Below, piece by piece: positions 1 through 12,071 of a stretch of 64,000 nt of DNA (positions are counted from its first letter, which is position 1; each line of letters starts with the position of its first letter). The position numbers were made by a program, and so were the translations under genes. The stretch spans positions 35,952,993 to 36,016,992 of the forward strand of contig OZ022499.1 of the NCBI GenBank assembly GCA_963989385.1, given 5' to 3'. The stretch comes from Ctena decussata (Eukaryota; Mollusca; Bivalvia; Lucinida; Lucinidae). Below the pieces are notes generated by a model. The model did not search any database. It saw only the letters and a list, made by a program, of their open reading frames with translations, and had not been told where the DNA came from.

Positions 1-532
1 AAGGAATTAGTCTGGAATGACATTTGTACAGTTTTCAGATTCCGTTAAAATTGAAATATATATGCACGATTATGTGGAGTCCGGATTTTGCATTTGTCTC
101 ATACTGTGGATATGGCATATCTAAAGTGAATTGTATTGTGTATATATAATATACTTACAACTGATTTTGATTAGGTATAGTTACAATGGATAGCATTGTT
201 TTGATAAGTTTGATCAGGGACATATAATCGCTCATTTCATATTTAAAATGTCGGGACGACAATTTCAGAAGAGGAGGAGAATGTCACAGGGTCACCCTAA
301 AGAATTAATGAAATAAATGTCCCGTTGGTCCTATTAGTCCTTCCTATATTTCACATAATTAAAGTAGCCACCCTCATGTTCCATTAACAGTCAAGTAATC
401 TCAATGTTATTTTAAAAGTTAAGCGCTATACTATGCCATATCCGGTTCGTTCTACGCATGTTGCGCGCGCGTTGCACTTCAACGCATGTCACTTAGCATG
501 CGCCAACTAACAATGGGCTTTCCTTGGTCAGT
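1..532. other. No gene seen
   Basis: AT-rich sequence downstream of the last visible patatin exon. The later C-terminal exons were looked for here on the minus strand and not found. A short stretch alternating G and C near 465-475 is the only notable composition feature. Confidence 0.5.
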
Positions 533-702
533 CCATTATTGTCTAGCGGAGGCTGAAATCACGTTCCCCTGTGAGTGTCATGTCATTTGTGAAATATCAT
601 AGCCATTTGAACATTAGATAATAATTGACTATTTACACTCAAACCGCGAGGCCAGCCCATTATTGTCTGGCGGAGGGTGAACTCACGTTCCCCTGTGAGG
701 GC
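533..702 (+). repeat. Two-copy repeat, 124 bp period
   Basis: A segment beginning CCATTATTGTCT(A/G)GCGGAGG and including TCACGTTCCCCTGTGAG occurs at 533 and again at 657, about 43 bp long with a few mismatches. This looks like a small tandem or segmental duplication. No coding sense is apparent. Confidence 0.7.
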
Positions 703-1980
703 GACATTATAATCACTTTCATATAATATTAGCAATAGGATTATATCTGTAATATTCCAGAGGCGGCTCGTGGTTCGGGCAGTAGGGATACAATTAACGC
801 AGTACTATCTTCTACAAGTTGTTTATTATGAACTAAATCCCCGTCGGACACCCCCCCCAACATCTACCAATGGCAGTCCTTGGTCCAACCCAGGACATAT
901 ATATAGAAGGAGTACAATAGGAATTGATTCCACAATACAGGTAGAAATAGATTAAAGGAATTGGAAACACCAGATACAGTCACGTTTTCCATTTTCCTAT
1001 AGCAAATCCGCCATTTAACCTCTTGAAAATGTTTTTACTGAAACCGCTTGCGGAAAATTGAAAATGTGAGTGTTTCCTATTCCCTTAATCTATATATGAT
1101 ACAATTTAGGGAACTACGTGTAACAAACACAGTATTTCGGTAGCACTGTATCCACTCGGAATGATAAGATGCTTTAAAATCTGCTATAATGGTGACATAA
1201 TCATTAATACTGCAATTCTCAAAATGTAACAAGCGCTTTTGCCTTTCGGCTTCATCGGAGGTTACAAACAATAAAAAAGATAGAAACAATAAGCAAACGT
1301 ATTTACATTTCGAGACAAATATCTGAACATAAGAAAAGATAAGCTTTTAAAAACAAAAATGAACAAAATAATCCCATTTGCGGGAACCATGCAGTTCAAA
1401 TTATGAAACTAAAATGGCTGACGACGCCTGAATGTTATGTAATTGTCTTGATCATACAGAACGAAAACACAACTCTACATACAACAGTCAAACTAATATG
1501 AAAATAGGCACTGCCTTTAGGCGAGGACATTGCTCTTTACAGTGAGTGATTGGTATGGTAAAACCTGTCTATGGCTGCTATCATGTAAACTCTAAAATTT
1601 CGGACAAAAATGCGAGGTCAAAGTATAGACCCTGATCTGTCTACTCATCGTACAATTCGCGATTCAATTTCTCGACGCCTTTTTGTCGTATGAAACTAGT
1701 TATAAAATTATTGGAATTCTACAGCTGCAAACTCCGTCTGACAAACAAATGAGAAACTGTCAGAGATCTTTTTCCTCGGAAAATGGGCTACAACATTTTG
1801 TTTTCAGTTTTTCTCTGCGGCGCTTTCTATTTCCTTTAAATTTCATCATATGCTCCGCCTTCTTGCATTTTGTGCACTGACCATGTAATGATCTACTCCT
1901 AGAAGCGGATAACGTTGACGCTAAACCAAACGTTTGACGTCATTAAGTAACTTAGCGACGGAAAGACTTTACGGCCTCTA
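703..1980. other. No gene seen
   Basis: Only short shadow frames are present. A basic, cysteine-containing frame on the minus strand at about 1720-1880 was considered as a possible exon of the patatin gene but has no clear splice signals or family motif. A minus frame at 1077-1289 is also unassigned. Confidence 0.4.
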
Positions 1981-2045
1981 TTTCTATAATTTTACAACTT
2001 TTCGTTTAGTTAGGTCACTGAAACATAACATCTTGATATTGTTTT
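1981..2045 (+). repeat. 65-bp segment repeated at 11625-11692
   Basis: The sequence containing TAGGTCACTGAAACATAACA followed by TCTTGATATTGTTTT is present here and at 11625-11692 with few differences. The two copies lie in different introns or flanks of the same gene, so this is a dispersed repeat fragment. Confidence 0.8.
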
Positions 2046-2860
2046 GAAACTTTGAATGTAGCATTGAGTACACAAGTACTACCAAGATTATTCAAATCAT
2101 GACCTTGGGTTGACCTTCACCATTCTTACGATAAGGTCAAATTTGCTCTCTGGTGCTTCTATATGGGAAAGTGCTAGAACATAAGATTTCTCGGAAACTT
2201 TTGAAGCTTTTGGCCTAAATATAGGTGTACATATAGTCATCTTAATGAGTTCATGAAAATTTATGAGTAGAAGAGGTCAAGGTCATTCTCTGATCTTTGA
2301 CCCAGGTCTCTCTTATTTTGACAATTTCAGAACATCTCCTCAAAAGCCACCGGACTAATTGTAACTAGATTTAACCTGCAGGGTGTGAGGGAAAGAAAAT
2401 TGTTCAAACAGTCCAGGTCATATGGCAAACATGGCCGCCATGCCATATATGTTAAAAAACATTCTAAAATCATATTTTCCACAACCAAAGACCTTGAACT
2501 TTGGTATGTAGCCTTGGGTACCTGAGTACTACCAAATTTGTTCAAATGATAACCTTTAGTTAACCTTGACCCTTTTACAGCAAGGTCAAAACGAGAAAAA
2601 GCTAGGCTTTAAGATTTCTTGGAAAGTTTTGTAGCCTAAAACTGGTATATATAGTCATCCTAAAGAGTACATGATGATTTGTAAGTGCAAGAGGTCAAGA
2701 GGCCCATTTATGGTTAAAACCTTCAAAAATCTTCCTCTTCAGATCCAATCGACCTTAGACCTTAAAACTTGGTTTGTAGCATTGGGTACTGGAGTACAAC
2801 CATGACTGTCCAAATGATGACCCTGCATTGACCTTGACCTAAATGCATAATATACTATTA
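2046..2860 (+). repeat. Diverged tandem repeats rich in TGACCT / AGGTCA
   Basis: The core (CTTGAACTTTGGTATGTAGC, TTGGGTAC, GAGTAC.ACCAA, then CAAATGATGACC...TTGACCTT) recurs near 2047, 2496 and 2764. Each copy carries several TGACCT / AGGTCA hexamers. The spacing is irregular (about 450 and 270 bp), so units have been lost or broken. Confidence 0.75.
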
Positions 2861-3002
2861 ATATTTTATGTGTCAGCCTACCTTCCAGGACACGATCATG
2901 GGCAAAATATCCGAAAAATATTTCTTGACTGTACTTGTATCTCATCTGTATTTACTGTTAGACTTCGCCTTACCTTCACACAAAAGACACTGTATTACTT
3001 AC

Positions 3003-3098
3003 CATCGTAACAGTGAATGGGGTAGTTACAGAGCACACCACCGTCCACGTAGTAATCAGTTTTGCCGTTTCTCTGAAGGGGCACTGGTTGGAAAAGGA
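3003..3098 (-). CDS. Patatin-like gene exon 6: catalytic Asp-Gly-Gly exon
   Basis: The acceptor is ATTTTTCAG before 3098 and the donor is GATG|GTAAGT after 3003. The exon has 96 bases: two bases finishing a Val codon, 31 codons, and one base of the next (Gly) codon. It contains YYVDGGVLCNYPIHCYDG, the DGG motif carrying the catalytic aspartate and the conserved NYP turn. This is the last exon of the gene visible in the window. The next exon should begin with the rest of a Gly codon, and no acceptor with a sensible continuation was seen between 1 and 3000. Confidence 0.93.
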
Positions 3099-4928
3099 CT
3101 GAAAAATATTATATAACGAAAGTACAAAATATAATTCTACCTTGCAAACATTATATCTTTTATTTTCCTTTACTTTTTATGATAATCTATACGTATCGAT
3201 GATAGACTTTTTCAATAATTATTGTATATTTTCTGGCTAAATGATACAGAAATCCGGATCACTGAGATTGCTTCTACTGAATCAGTATCATTATCCCTTG
3301 AAACGAGGTTCGGTCTACATTCCAACTTCAAATGCGTCAGTTTCTAGTGTGCATCGTAGGAGCAAGAAGCAGAGACTACCGTTCAGAAACAAAACGTCAG
3401 GCATTGAGTTCTTGTGATTTACTTGCTAGCCGAATCAACAAATGTAGGAATTTATATTAAAGCAGACTACACGAAATGTATCAGATATATATATATTATT
3501 CCTTTAGGAAGTTGATCTCACCATGTGTTTACTTCAGTTGTTGTGCAAACACCTCTGAATCAAAATTGACGCAGTTGTCGCATGTGATCCTGTAATCCTG
3601 GTACATTCTCGCGACTTGATACAGAGACATAGGGTAAATGTATGTTTTTTTTTTTTTGTTTTTTTATGTTGTTCGTTTGTTTGTTTGTTTTCAGAAATAT
3701 AAATGAAGATACCAAAGAAATGTTACAATCACAAGGCGCATACACAAGTGAAACAAATCATCAGAGTATCTGACTAGTAATTGGTTTCTTTACTTCATAT
3801 ATCCAGCAAACAAGTGACATTTTAATTTAGTAAACTTATTATAAAGTTGCAACGTCACTTTACTCGCAAGTTTAAACACTGCTCAAAATATTTAAAGGAG
3901 CAGCAGATATTTTCCCATTTACGTTACTACAACATATGCCCAGTTTAACGGCCCATAACTTTGACCGTCAGTGGGCAAGAATTTCCATCTTTTTGCAGCA
4001 CTTTGAAGAAGAATCGAAGTTTAAGACCACTAAAATTAAACATAACAGATGCCCTGCTCATTTCCATGGTACAAGTTTTGCAATTTTCTTATTTTCTGAA
4101 ATTGAGTAATTTTGCTGAAGTCTATTAAATCTTATAAACTTTAGTTCAAAGGGATCTTCTCAATAAGGGTCATCTTGAAAGACATTCATTTTCATAGACA
4201 AAATGGTTCTGTTGATTTTGGTTGAAATTTTCACGCTTTTCACCTTTTCTGAAAAATTGCAATTTTTTAGCAAAATTCCAGTTTTACTTAAACCTGTGCA
4301 TGGACAAGGGCAGGACAAATATTGGATCAAAAATTGTGCAGTCAGTAACCTCGCCCCTCTTTAAAAAATGGCAAAATAAATGGAAATCCCGTGTCTCTTT
4401 CGATCGAAAGTATACAACCTCAAAGTGGGGATGCGTTGCACTATCGTCTATGGGTACATATCAGCTGTTCCTTCAAATAGTTTGAGCAGTGTATGTAAGT
4501 AAGTATATTTTTCAATGGCATGATGAAATCTATTCATGAAGTGCTGTTAATTATGGGTGAAATATCTTTCCTTACAGACGCACTTTCTACCATCAGTTTA
4601 TAAGATTAACAATGCTCTTAATTAAAGTTTTATTATTTGAAAAGGTAATTTGATTGTAGGCATTTTTAACAGAAAAAGCAATTTTGCGCGGGCACTTTGA
4701 CAAGTCTGTCGACTAACAGTACAGTAATATGTAAAATGTTCTTCAATGGAAAACATGTCTGGGTATTTTTTATCGTCTGCTCGAAACAATGCCGACGGAA
4801 ACTTCGTTATTCACAAAATTGTAAAGAGAAAACAATCTTCAGGAAACATATTTTATGCTCAATGTGTTATGCTTTGTAGAATATTAGTTAAGGAAATAGT
4901 GCGGTTACAAAACGAACAAAGTAAATAA
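3099..4928. other. Intron sequence, no gene seen
   Basis: Part of intron 5 of the patatin-like gene. It holds a T-run at 3641-3666, followed by GTTT repeats, and otherwise unique-looking AT-rich sequence. Short open frames here are not supported by any motif. Confidence 0.5.
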
Positions 4929-7741
4929 TTAAGAGAGGCTGACTGTAAGCATCGAGCATTAGCCCATAATAACGTGGAAAGTCGAAAATTACGGATTTAG
5001 CTCATATTTTTGGAAATTGGTATATACCATGCTTGTTTGTGTTTCACAAGTTTTAGCGGTCAGCGTTCGGCCGTTTCCATGGCAACAAGGAGTCCATTTG
5101 AAAATGTCAATATTAAGACCTGAATGTAATATTCCTTCGCTAAAAATTGAACAACAAATATTATCCTATTCTTTCTTGTTTGTGTAGTTAGACAATACAT
5201 AGCTGTGTAATAAAATTACATAATATTAATGGTTTCTAGCCCATACTGTCAACGGAAGAGCTTTTACTGGAAAAAATAGACCCAATTTGGAGTGAAAAAT
5301 AGGGGTTTTATTCGCCTGATATCTAAAAATGGCAGTCACGTTTGAATTTAAGGCCATATTGACATGATAGAACAAGGTTCGAAGTTTAAGAATGTTAAAA
5401 AATTAGGTGTAAACTCGCAAAGTTTCAAATTTTATTCATCTTTGAAATGTGTCAATGCTGTAAAATAGTAGCAAGGGAGTTAAGTCAATCTGGGATTATC
5501 TTACCTCCCTTGACGATTACAATTGTGCGAACACTACAGGTAGTATCCATGATCTTTCAAAATAAAAGGTAGTATCTTTAAAAGAATTAGATTACTGTCA
5601 ACAATGCACACCATGACCTTTTTAGATCAATGAAATATGTTAATTCAGCAAGACTGCAGTTGCAGATATATTTGACGACAAGAGTTGTCCCGAGCAAAAC
5701 GTCTGCAAAAATCACGGAATAGAAGAACGGAGTAAAATCATTTCATTTGCAGCAATATGTTTGCTTTTTCTTTATTTTATGTTGAACTTAATAAATTAAC
5801 TAGTTTTTCTTGAATAAAGTGCTTCCTTGAAGTAGGTTAAACTTCAAAAGAGGCATTTTCAGGACAGAAAGTGGTGTAGGCCTACTCGAGTACAGTGTCT
5901 ATTCACCGGAGGGCAAGCTGGAATTTTAGCAATGTTCTGTGACCTATGATCGTGATACTACATAGAACAGCCAAGAATTGATGCATGAACGACTTACAGT
6001 TTTACATCCTTTTAACAGTAGTGCAGTCATATCTTGGCGACTGGAGGAAAAAGTGTTGGTTTGGGGGGGGGGGGGGTGCAATGGAAACCCATGGATATTT
6101 GAAAAATTCACGCCTCCAGTGTGTCTCAAGCCCGGAATTACTAGACCAGCCGGCCAGGGCTAAACCTACTGTGCTGCCGAGGCTCCTGAAGCAGCCATGA
6201 AAGTCTTTTAATTTAGGTAATCCTGATAGGGTGCCATCTAAAGTATACGTGTACACGAGTGATTTGTTCTTCCCATCCACTTCCCTAATTTCATCCACTT
6301 TTCTGTAGCTTAACGAGTGAAGTGCAGGCCTACTAAGCTAGCAGTCTTTTTTCGAATCTCAATTTCTGAAGGCAGAATTCTTTTTTCATAAACGTGGTGC
6401 CATTGCACACAGTCTTTCAAAATCATCTATGCCTTGCCGCATAACTAAAGTACTGTTTAAAGGGCCATGAAACTACAAACATGCCATTTACCGTCTTCCT
6501 TTTACAGCCTGCCACCTAAATTTTAAATTTTGGTGTCATATAAATATTTATGCCCTTTATGTGATAAAATTACTATTGGTCTGGCATGTGTTTTTTGAAC
6601 CATAAAAAATGAGCAAACTGATGCTCAATGCTTACAGTCAGCTTTTCTTAACTCATTCCGGCTTCGCCGTCGAGAATTAATATTTAGCGATTTGCCCTTC
6701 AACAGCATGTATCAACCAGCGATTACCCACTGGTAAAGAAAATATATATGTATATCTTAACTAGTACTAAATTACACAGTTTTTCACATTTGTACACTCT
6801 TTCTCTCCCCAAAATGGTGATAACGCTAATGCATAATAAATTAGTAGGTGGGGTATCTTTGCAGCACTATAAATTTGTTTATTAGAAAAAATGAAAACCT
6901 TAAAAGATTCAGAAACCTAGTACTGCACTACTTCTAAACCATATCGATTCTAATGCAAATTAGGAGATGTATATCAGTTATATGGTTTTAGGGTTGTTTC
7001 GAACTGATTTAACACATTTTATGCATTGTAACCACAGAAACAACATCTACAAATACTTTACTACACCGTTATTTGCAAAAGATGGGATATAACAAGATTC
7101 GTTATTGTTTTTGTAGCAATTTCAATCTGGCAGAGTGGTAATTAAGGCAAAAAACTAGAAAACTGTTGTTTTCTGTAAAAATGGAATTGCAAGAGGGTAG
7201 CCATTTGCACGTGCATTTATTCTCTAGTTAGTGAAAGTTTACACCTAATTGTTTTTGTTTTGAACTGTACTTATGTTGATGTTTGAAGACATGTAAACGG
7301 TATATTCAGGTCAGGCTGCCATTTTCAATAATCTTGATTTAAAAAAGTGCTATTTTCTTAAATTTTATTTTTTCTCCGACAATATGTACTTTCAGTTGCC
7401 ATGGTTTCAACAACGTGCAGTGGCCGATTCTTTGAAGGTGCAGAGAATAATAATTACATTAAGTCCAAAGCACCATACTAGTCAAGTTTTTGATACTTGC
7501 ATCAGGAGAGATACATTTTCCCTTTGAAATTCTTGAAAATCTGTAAAATTTGACCAGCCTAAAAATGGTTGCCATGGCAACAGTATTTGCTTAGATATCT
7601 CGAGAACCGTTTGACATATTTCATTAATTTTTTCACAGATCTTCATCTTTTGTCAAGAGCTTTAAACCACGAAATTTTGAGCAAAATACAAAATTTTGAG
7701 TTTCCATCCAATGCTCGATGCTTACAGTCAGCTCCTCTTAA
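4929..7741. mobile_element. TTAA-flanked inverted-repeat element (piggyBac-like ends), possibly nested
   Basis: The left end at 4929 reads TTAA then GAGAGGCTGACTGTAAGCAT and continues CGAGCATT. The inverted partner ends at 7741 with TTAA and matches the left terminus at 26 of 28 positions. A third, more diverged right-type end stops at TTAA 6648-6651. TTAA flanks fit the target-site preference of piggyBac-type elements. No transposase-like frame was seen between the ends, so the element is non-autonomous or gutted. Three ends suggest one element inserted beside or into another. It sits entirely inside intron 5. Confidence 0.65.
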
Positions 7742-8548
7742 TTATTAAAGCAGTGGCAAGCTTATTGTTGACGTGCCACTAAGTGTTGCCAGAGTGTTCA
7801 TTTTGGCCTGTGCTTAAATACACAACACTTCTCTGTTGAGGTAAATATTTCTTCATGTCTGCGTATATACTGGTGCATTTGATAAGTATCAATTAGAAAT
7901 GGTTGCTAAGCTTTGAAAGCTTTCCGTGAAAGCTATAATACTTGTATTGCTATAATCCGAGGACCACTAAAATAATAATCTTACTAGTCAACTAAAATAA
8001 TCTCAGATATTCGGGTACACATAAAATGATAATCTAGCTAGGCAAAAAGAAATAATTATCCGGGGTCCACTCTGCTTTTCCATAATATTCGCTAGTTTCA
8101 TATTTGAATATAATAATGAAGGGTCGTTACTAATGTTGTTAGAACTTGTGGCCCGACCCATTTGCGTGTATTGTCTTTATGAGCAATAAAATATGTTTAC
8201 ATAAGAATATCATGAATTATTGATTGATCTTTATTTAAAAAAAAAACAGGACGACAACAGTTTTCCCTTATTAGCAACCCTCCCTCTTAGATGTTTATTA
8301 CAAGCATAATTCTCTCATAATAACCAAGCTAAGATAAACGTTTGCTGTGCGCTATGGCCCTTACTACTGTCTATTGGAAACGATCATTGTGGGGCAGAAC
8401 TTCCAGCACTAAAGAAATATGTGTCTTTAATTTATGCAACTCTTTTGCCAAGATTTGACGGTAACAAAATGCATAATACAATGCGATCACTCGGTGTTGT
8501 GTGGTGACTATTCGTTTGTTCGTTTTCTTATCAGTTTATAGAACGTAC
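7742..8548. other. Intron sequence, no gene seen
   Basis: AT-rich intron 5 sequence between the TTAA element and exon 5. No repeats or frames of note. Confidence 0.5.
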
Positions 8549-8684
8549 CGGGTAAAGCCATCGTCATGCGCACAGCTAGCCTCACTGCTATTCGTGGCGT
8601 TGTTCTAGGACTAAAGTACTCGACCTCCATAGTGTTTACATTTGTGACTACTATACACAGTTCTTTGCCGTAGCGCTCATGTAC
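8549..8684 (-). CDS. Patatin-like gene exon 5: central strand
   Basis: The acceptor is TTTGTTTTAG before 8684 and the donor is CCCG|GTACGT after 8549. The exon has 136 bases: 45 codons plus one base. It begins VHERYGKELCIVVTNVN, continues FSPRTTPRIAVRLAVRMTM and ends ALP. The order of motifs (strand LCIVVTN, then a TTP turn, then a helix RLAVRMTMALP) is the standard patatin segment between the nucleophile and the catalytic Asp. The exon starts in phase 0 as exon 4 requires. The 6.3 kb intron ahead of it contains the LINE at 12072-14160 and the tandem-repeat element at 9240-10168. Confidence 0.92.
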
Positions 8685-9239
8685 CTAAAACAAATGTTTA
8701 AAATAGGTGGTCAGTCGTCAATATTGTTTCCTTTCAAATTTTCAACACTTTCCTATCCTTTAAGCGCTTCGTTAAGTATCAGTGTGAGTCATGTAAGGAC
8801 TCCTTTGTTCATAAGACTTGGTGAGAAAGCTTTTGCTTGTATTTCTGTCTGGCTTTTACTACGTCACAAGATTCAAACATTTTCCATGAAATACTATACA
8901 GACTAGACAATTTATAAAGAAAATGCCTTTTGCCAAATCTAAAAGCAACACACTGTGTCTTAGCATTTATAACATACTGTTACTGCCATACAATAGAGCA
9001 AGTGTAGTTGAATATTATGATTGTAATTTCCAGGTTATGTTTGTACATGTAAGATTCAATTCTGCTGTGCAATTTGTTATTTTATCGGCTCCTAATTTTG
9101 TGCTTAATTTCATAACGATTCAATATATTCAATGAGCTAGGGTAGGGCCACGGTAAACTATAACATTTTTATACATCAAAGACAAATACACCCCTGCATC
9201 CTTCATACTACCGAATTCCCGATTTCGTAGATCAGAGTC

Positions 9240-10168
9240 AACAAGCAAATTCGTTGAATTTCTATCCCCCGCCGAAGTAGCTCTTATTTGTGTCTGGTAT
9301 ATTTAAAGTTTCATAAAATTTTGTTACTTAGTCACGGCTTAACTTGGACTTCAAATCAAGGACAATGGTTACGTAAGTGAGGCTACGCTAATAATCTTGC
9401 CTCAGCATTACCAAACTATGATGAACACATTTATATTCAGTTTCAAGACAGTTCCTCCATTGGTACCTCAATTTTGTCGATTAAAAATGAATTCAAGGGC
9501 AATAACTCATGCATTACTGATGCCATTACGACACTTGATATACGATGATGTATTATGATAGTACACTTCTGTTTTAAGTTTCTTGAAAATCCATTCACTG
9601 AGTACTTAGCTATGACCCAATTGTTGACTTTAAAGCAATTCAAGGGCAGTAACTCATGCATTACTGAAGTGAATCTGATAAAACTCAACTTCCACCACTG
9701 TGTTATGGTGAGACGTATTTAGTATGAGTTTCATAAAATTTCATTCACTGGTTTCTTAGTTACGTCTGAATTCATCATTTTTAAATTCATTAAAGGGCAC
9801 TAACGCGTGCATTACTGATGCCATTCTAATGAATCGTTTTGTGCACATCTGTGGTATAGTGATACATATTTGTGTAAAGTTTCATGATATTTCAATAATT
9901 GGTTACTAAGTTATGTCTCATTTTATTGATTTTAAGCAGTTCAAGGGCCTAAACTCATGCACTACTAATGCCAGTCCGATGAAACTTGGCATGCATCATT
10001 GCGTTATGGTTATACACATTTGTCTTAAGTTTCATGACATTCCGTTCAGTGGTTACTTAGTTATGGCTCCGGACGGACGGACGGAAAGACTGACGGACGG
10101 ATGGACGGATGTACGACCGGACGGACGGACAATGACAAAACAATATCCTCTGCCTTCGGTGGGAGATA
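9240..10168 (+). mobile_element. Pearl/HINE-like tandem-repeat element, copy A
   Basis: The left terminus TATCCCCCGCCGAAG (9263-9277) pairs with the imperfect inverted right terminus CTTCGGTGGGAGATA (10154-10168). Inside are four diverged units of about 150 bp with landmarks CAAGGGCAATAACTCATGCA and TTACTTAGTTATGGCT. The array is followed by a GGAC-rich microsatellite (about 10070-10130) and then a short terminal hairpin (ATATCCTCTGCC / GGTGGGAGATA). Short inverted ends plus a central tandem array plus a terminal hairpin is the architecture of bivalve pearl and Helentron-associated elements. It lies in intron 4 and does not code for protein. Confidence 0.8.
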
Positions 10169-11624
10169 ACAATATACGTCGCGTGAAATGCTGGCGACAG
10201 CAAAGTGGACGATTTTTTCATTTTGTTTTCTTTTTAGAAAAAGAAGCGTAAGCTGAAAGTTTTGAAAGAAGCAAAGCGTACCCCACTGCTATTTTAACCG
10301 TCCTCATTCTATTGGATAGCATCTTACAATGCCAGAAAAAATGCATTTGTCCTGGAAACATCGCATGAGAAACACAAAGCCAGTTTGCAACAGCCGATTT
10401 CTCTGCTCCTGCTTTGTGAAATCATCATAAACATTCCTTGTCTCATACCCGCAAAAGATATTATTCAGATCAAACACGCTTTCACAGAATATTGTCTCAG
10501 ACACACTTGGGGTCGCATCGTATAGATGCAACCGACTTCAGTATGCACAGAGACCTCTCTATTGGCTCTTTGGCTTGGGTCACTTCCGTAGATGGCCGAT
10601 GTAACTAGCGAAGTCTCTCATATGTGTGGTCCGATCAGAACCTTATGCTTGTCACGAATTCCATATAATTGGAAATCGCAAGATGTGGCTCATATTTAAA
10701 CACAAACAATAACATACAGCATTATTTACATGTATAATTGTTGTGAAAAAATACAAGACTTACATTAATAATATAAACACTACAAGGGGCAATACCGGGG
10801 CTCTATTTATATATTAATATTCAATTAAAGGGCTCCCAATGGGGTTTTAACGGCTTATTCGCCCCATAAACTATTTTACTTTATTTTATTTTTTTACAAT
10901 TCTACGAAGTGCATAAGTGACTTCTTCAGAAAATGTTGTGAAAACTAAGTCTGAAATGAACAGCTATAAAATATAGCAGTGGAGCATTTTGGGGGTTTTA
11001 TTATTTGCCCTTAAAGACTAAAAACAGGGGATTAAAAGGGGAGATAGGCATAAAATCACGAATTGCTTCACCCAACAACAATATACTAAACTGCCTACAC
11101 TACCAATCTTTGTAATTGTAGGCATTATTTTACATTGTTGTTTTCCTGTAACATTGCAGCATTTCATGTAATTAGTATACTCTTTTTTAAAACATTGCAT
11201 CAAGTTTGCCAATATGAATCCAGTTGTGATTTATCTATCTATGCTATACAATCCCATAAACCTCTCATTTCAATTAATGTAAGATTTTTGCTTCTGCTTT
11301 GTGATAGTCAGATGACACGAACAACTGACTTCAAACACAAACAGGAGCCAGAAATCCGAAAGTAACTTTGTTACAGTTGCGGGTATACTTTGTTTCATGA
11401 AATCAAGGGAGTTACCACCCAGCAACTAGAAGAAGCTATTAGAACGTTTGTGTTTGTATATATCCAGCTTTGGTTGAACCCTAACGTTGCATAAACGTTA
11501 TCACGACGTCTCCAACATGCTGTGTAACCGTTCTGTTGAAATCAACTAACTGCAAAGTTAACGCTGTTGATACATTTTGTTGCCAACATAATAATACTTC
11601 GCAATGTTTCCTTGTTCGAATCTT
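10169..11624. other. Intron sequence with one unexplained frame
   Basis: Part of intron 4. A 75-residue minus-strand frame (10531-10304) has a protein-like look (FDLNNIFCGYETRNVYDDF then TKQEQRNRLLQTGF) but starts just after a stop, has only weak splice signals, and lies between exons 4 and 5, where no additional domain segment is needed. The rest is AT-rich and featureless. Confidence 0.35.
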
Positions 11625-11692
11625 ATAATTTTTCAACTTCTCGTTTTAGTTAGGTCACTGAAACATAACATCTTGATATTGTTTTAAAAGCG
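11625..11692 (+). repeat. Second copy of the 65-bp repeat of 1981-2045
   Basis: Shares TAGGTCACTGAAACATAACA and the following TCTTGATATTGTTTT with 1981-2045. The differences are a few substitutions and small indels. Confidence 0.8.
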
Positions 11693-12071
11693 TTTTCGAC
11701 GCAACACTTACATGTAACACCTGATGTTTTGCGCAGTTTTGTTCCCAATTTTCTTTTTGTTTTGGGCAAATATTTTGTATAAAATAATAACTCCTCTTTA
11801 TTCGTTAAGTTATAATCAATCGAGCAATTGATTGTTAAATATTTAGGTGCGAATTTAGGAAATCTTTTGTATACTACTTTAACCTCATGTCTCGATTTAT
11901 AATACGTCGAATAAAAGGGGTCAAAGAAGTAAATAAAAGATTTCGTGAATCCGAAAGTAAATATGGAATTTTGAAAGGCTAAACAGCGAGTCTGTGGGGG
12001 TTGGGGGCAAACGGGGAAGGGGACGGCAAAAGTAGTATTTTTAATGTTTCGTAGATTCGTATTCTATTTTA

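Noticed and set aside
1683..1880. Possible C-terminal exon of the patatin gene on the minus strand (Lys/Arg-rich frame)
   Set aside because: No convincing acceptor or donor, and it does not supply the Gly-Trp-like continuation expected after exon 6.
6002..6298. 98-residue minus frame and overlapping plus frames
   Set aside because: They cross a G-run giving poly-Pro or poly-Gly, with no family motif or splice signals matching the gene.
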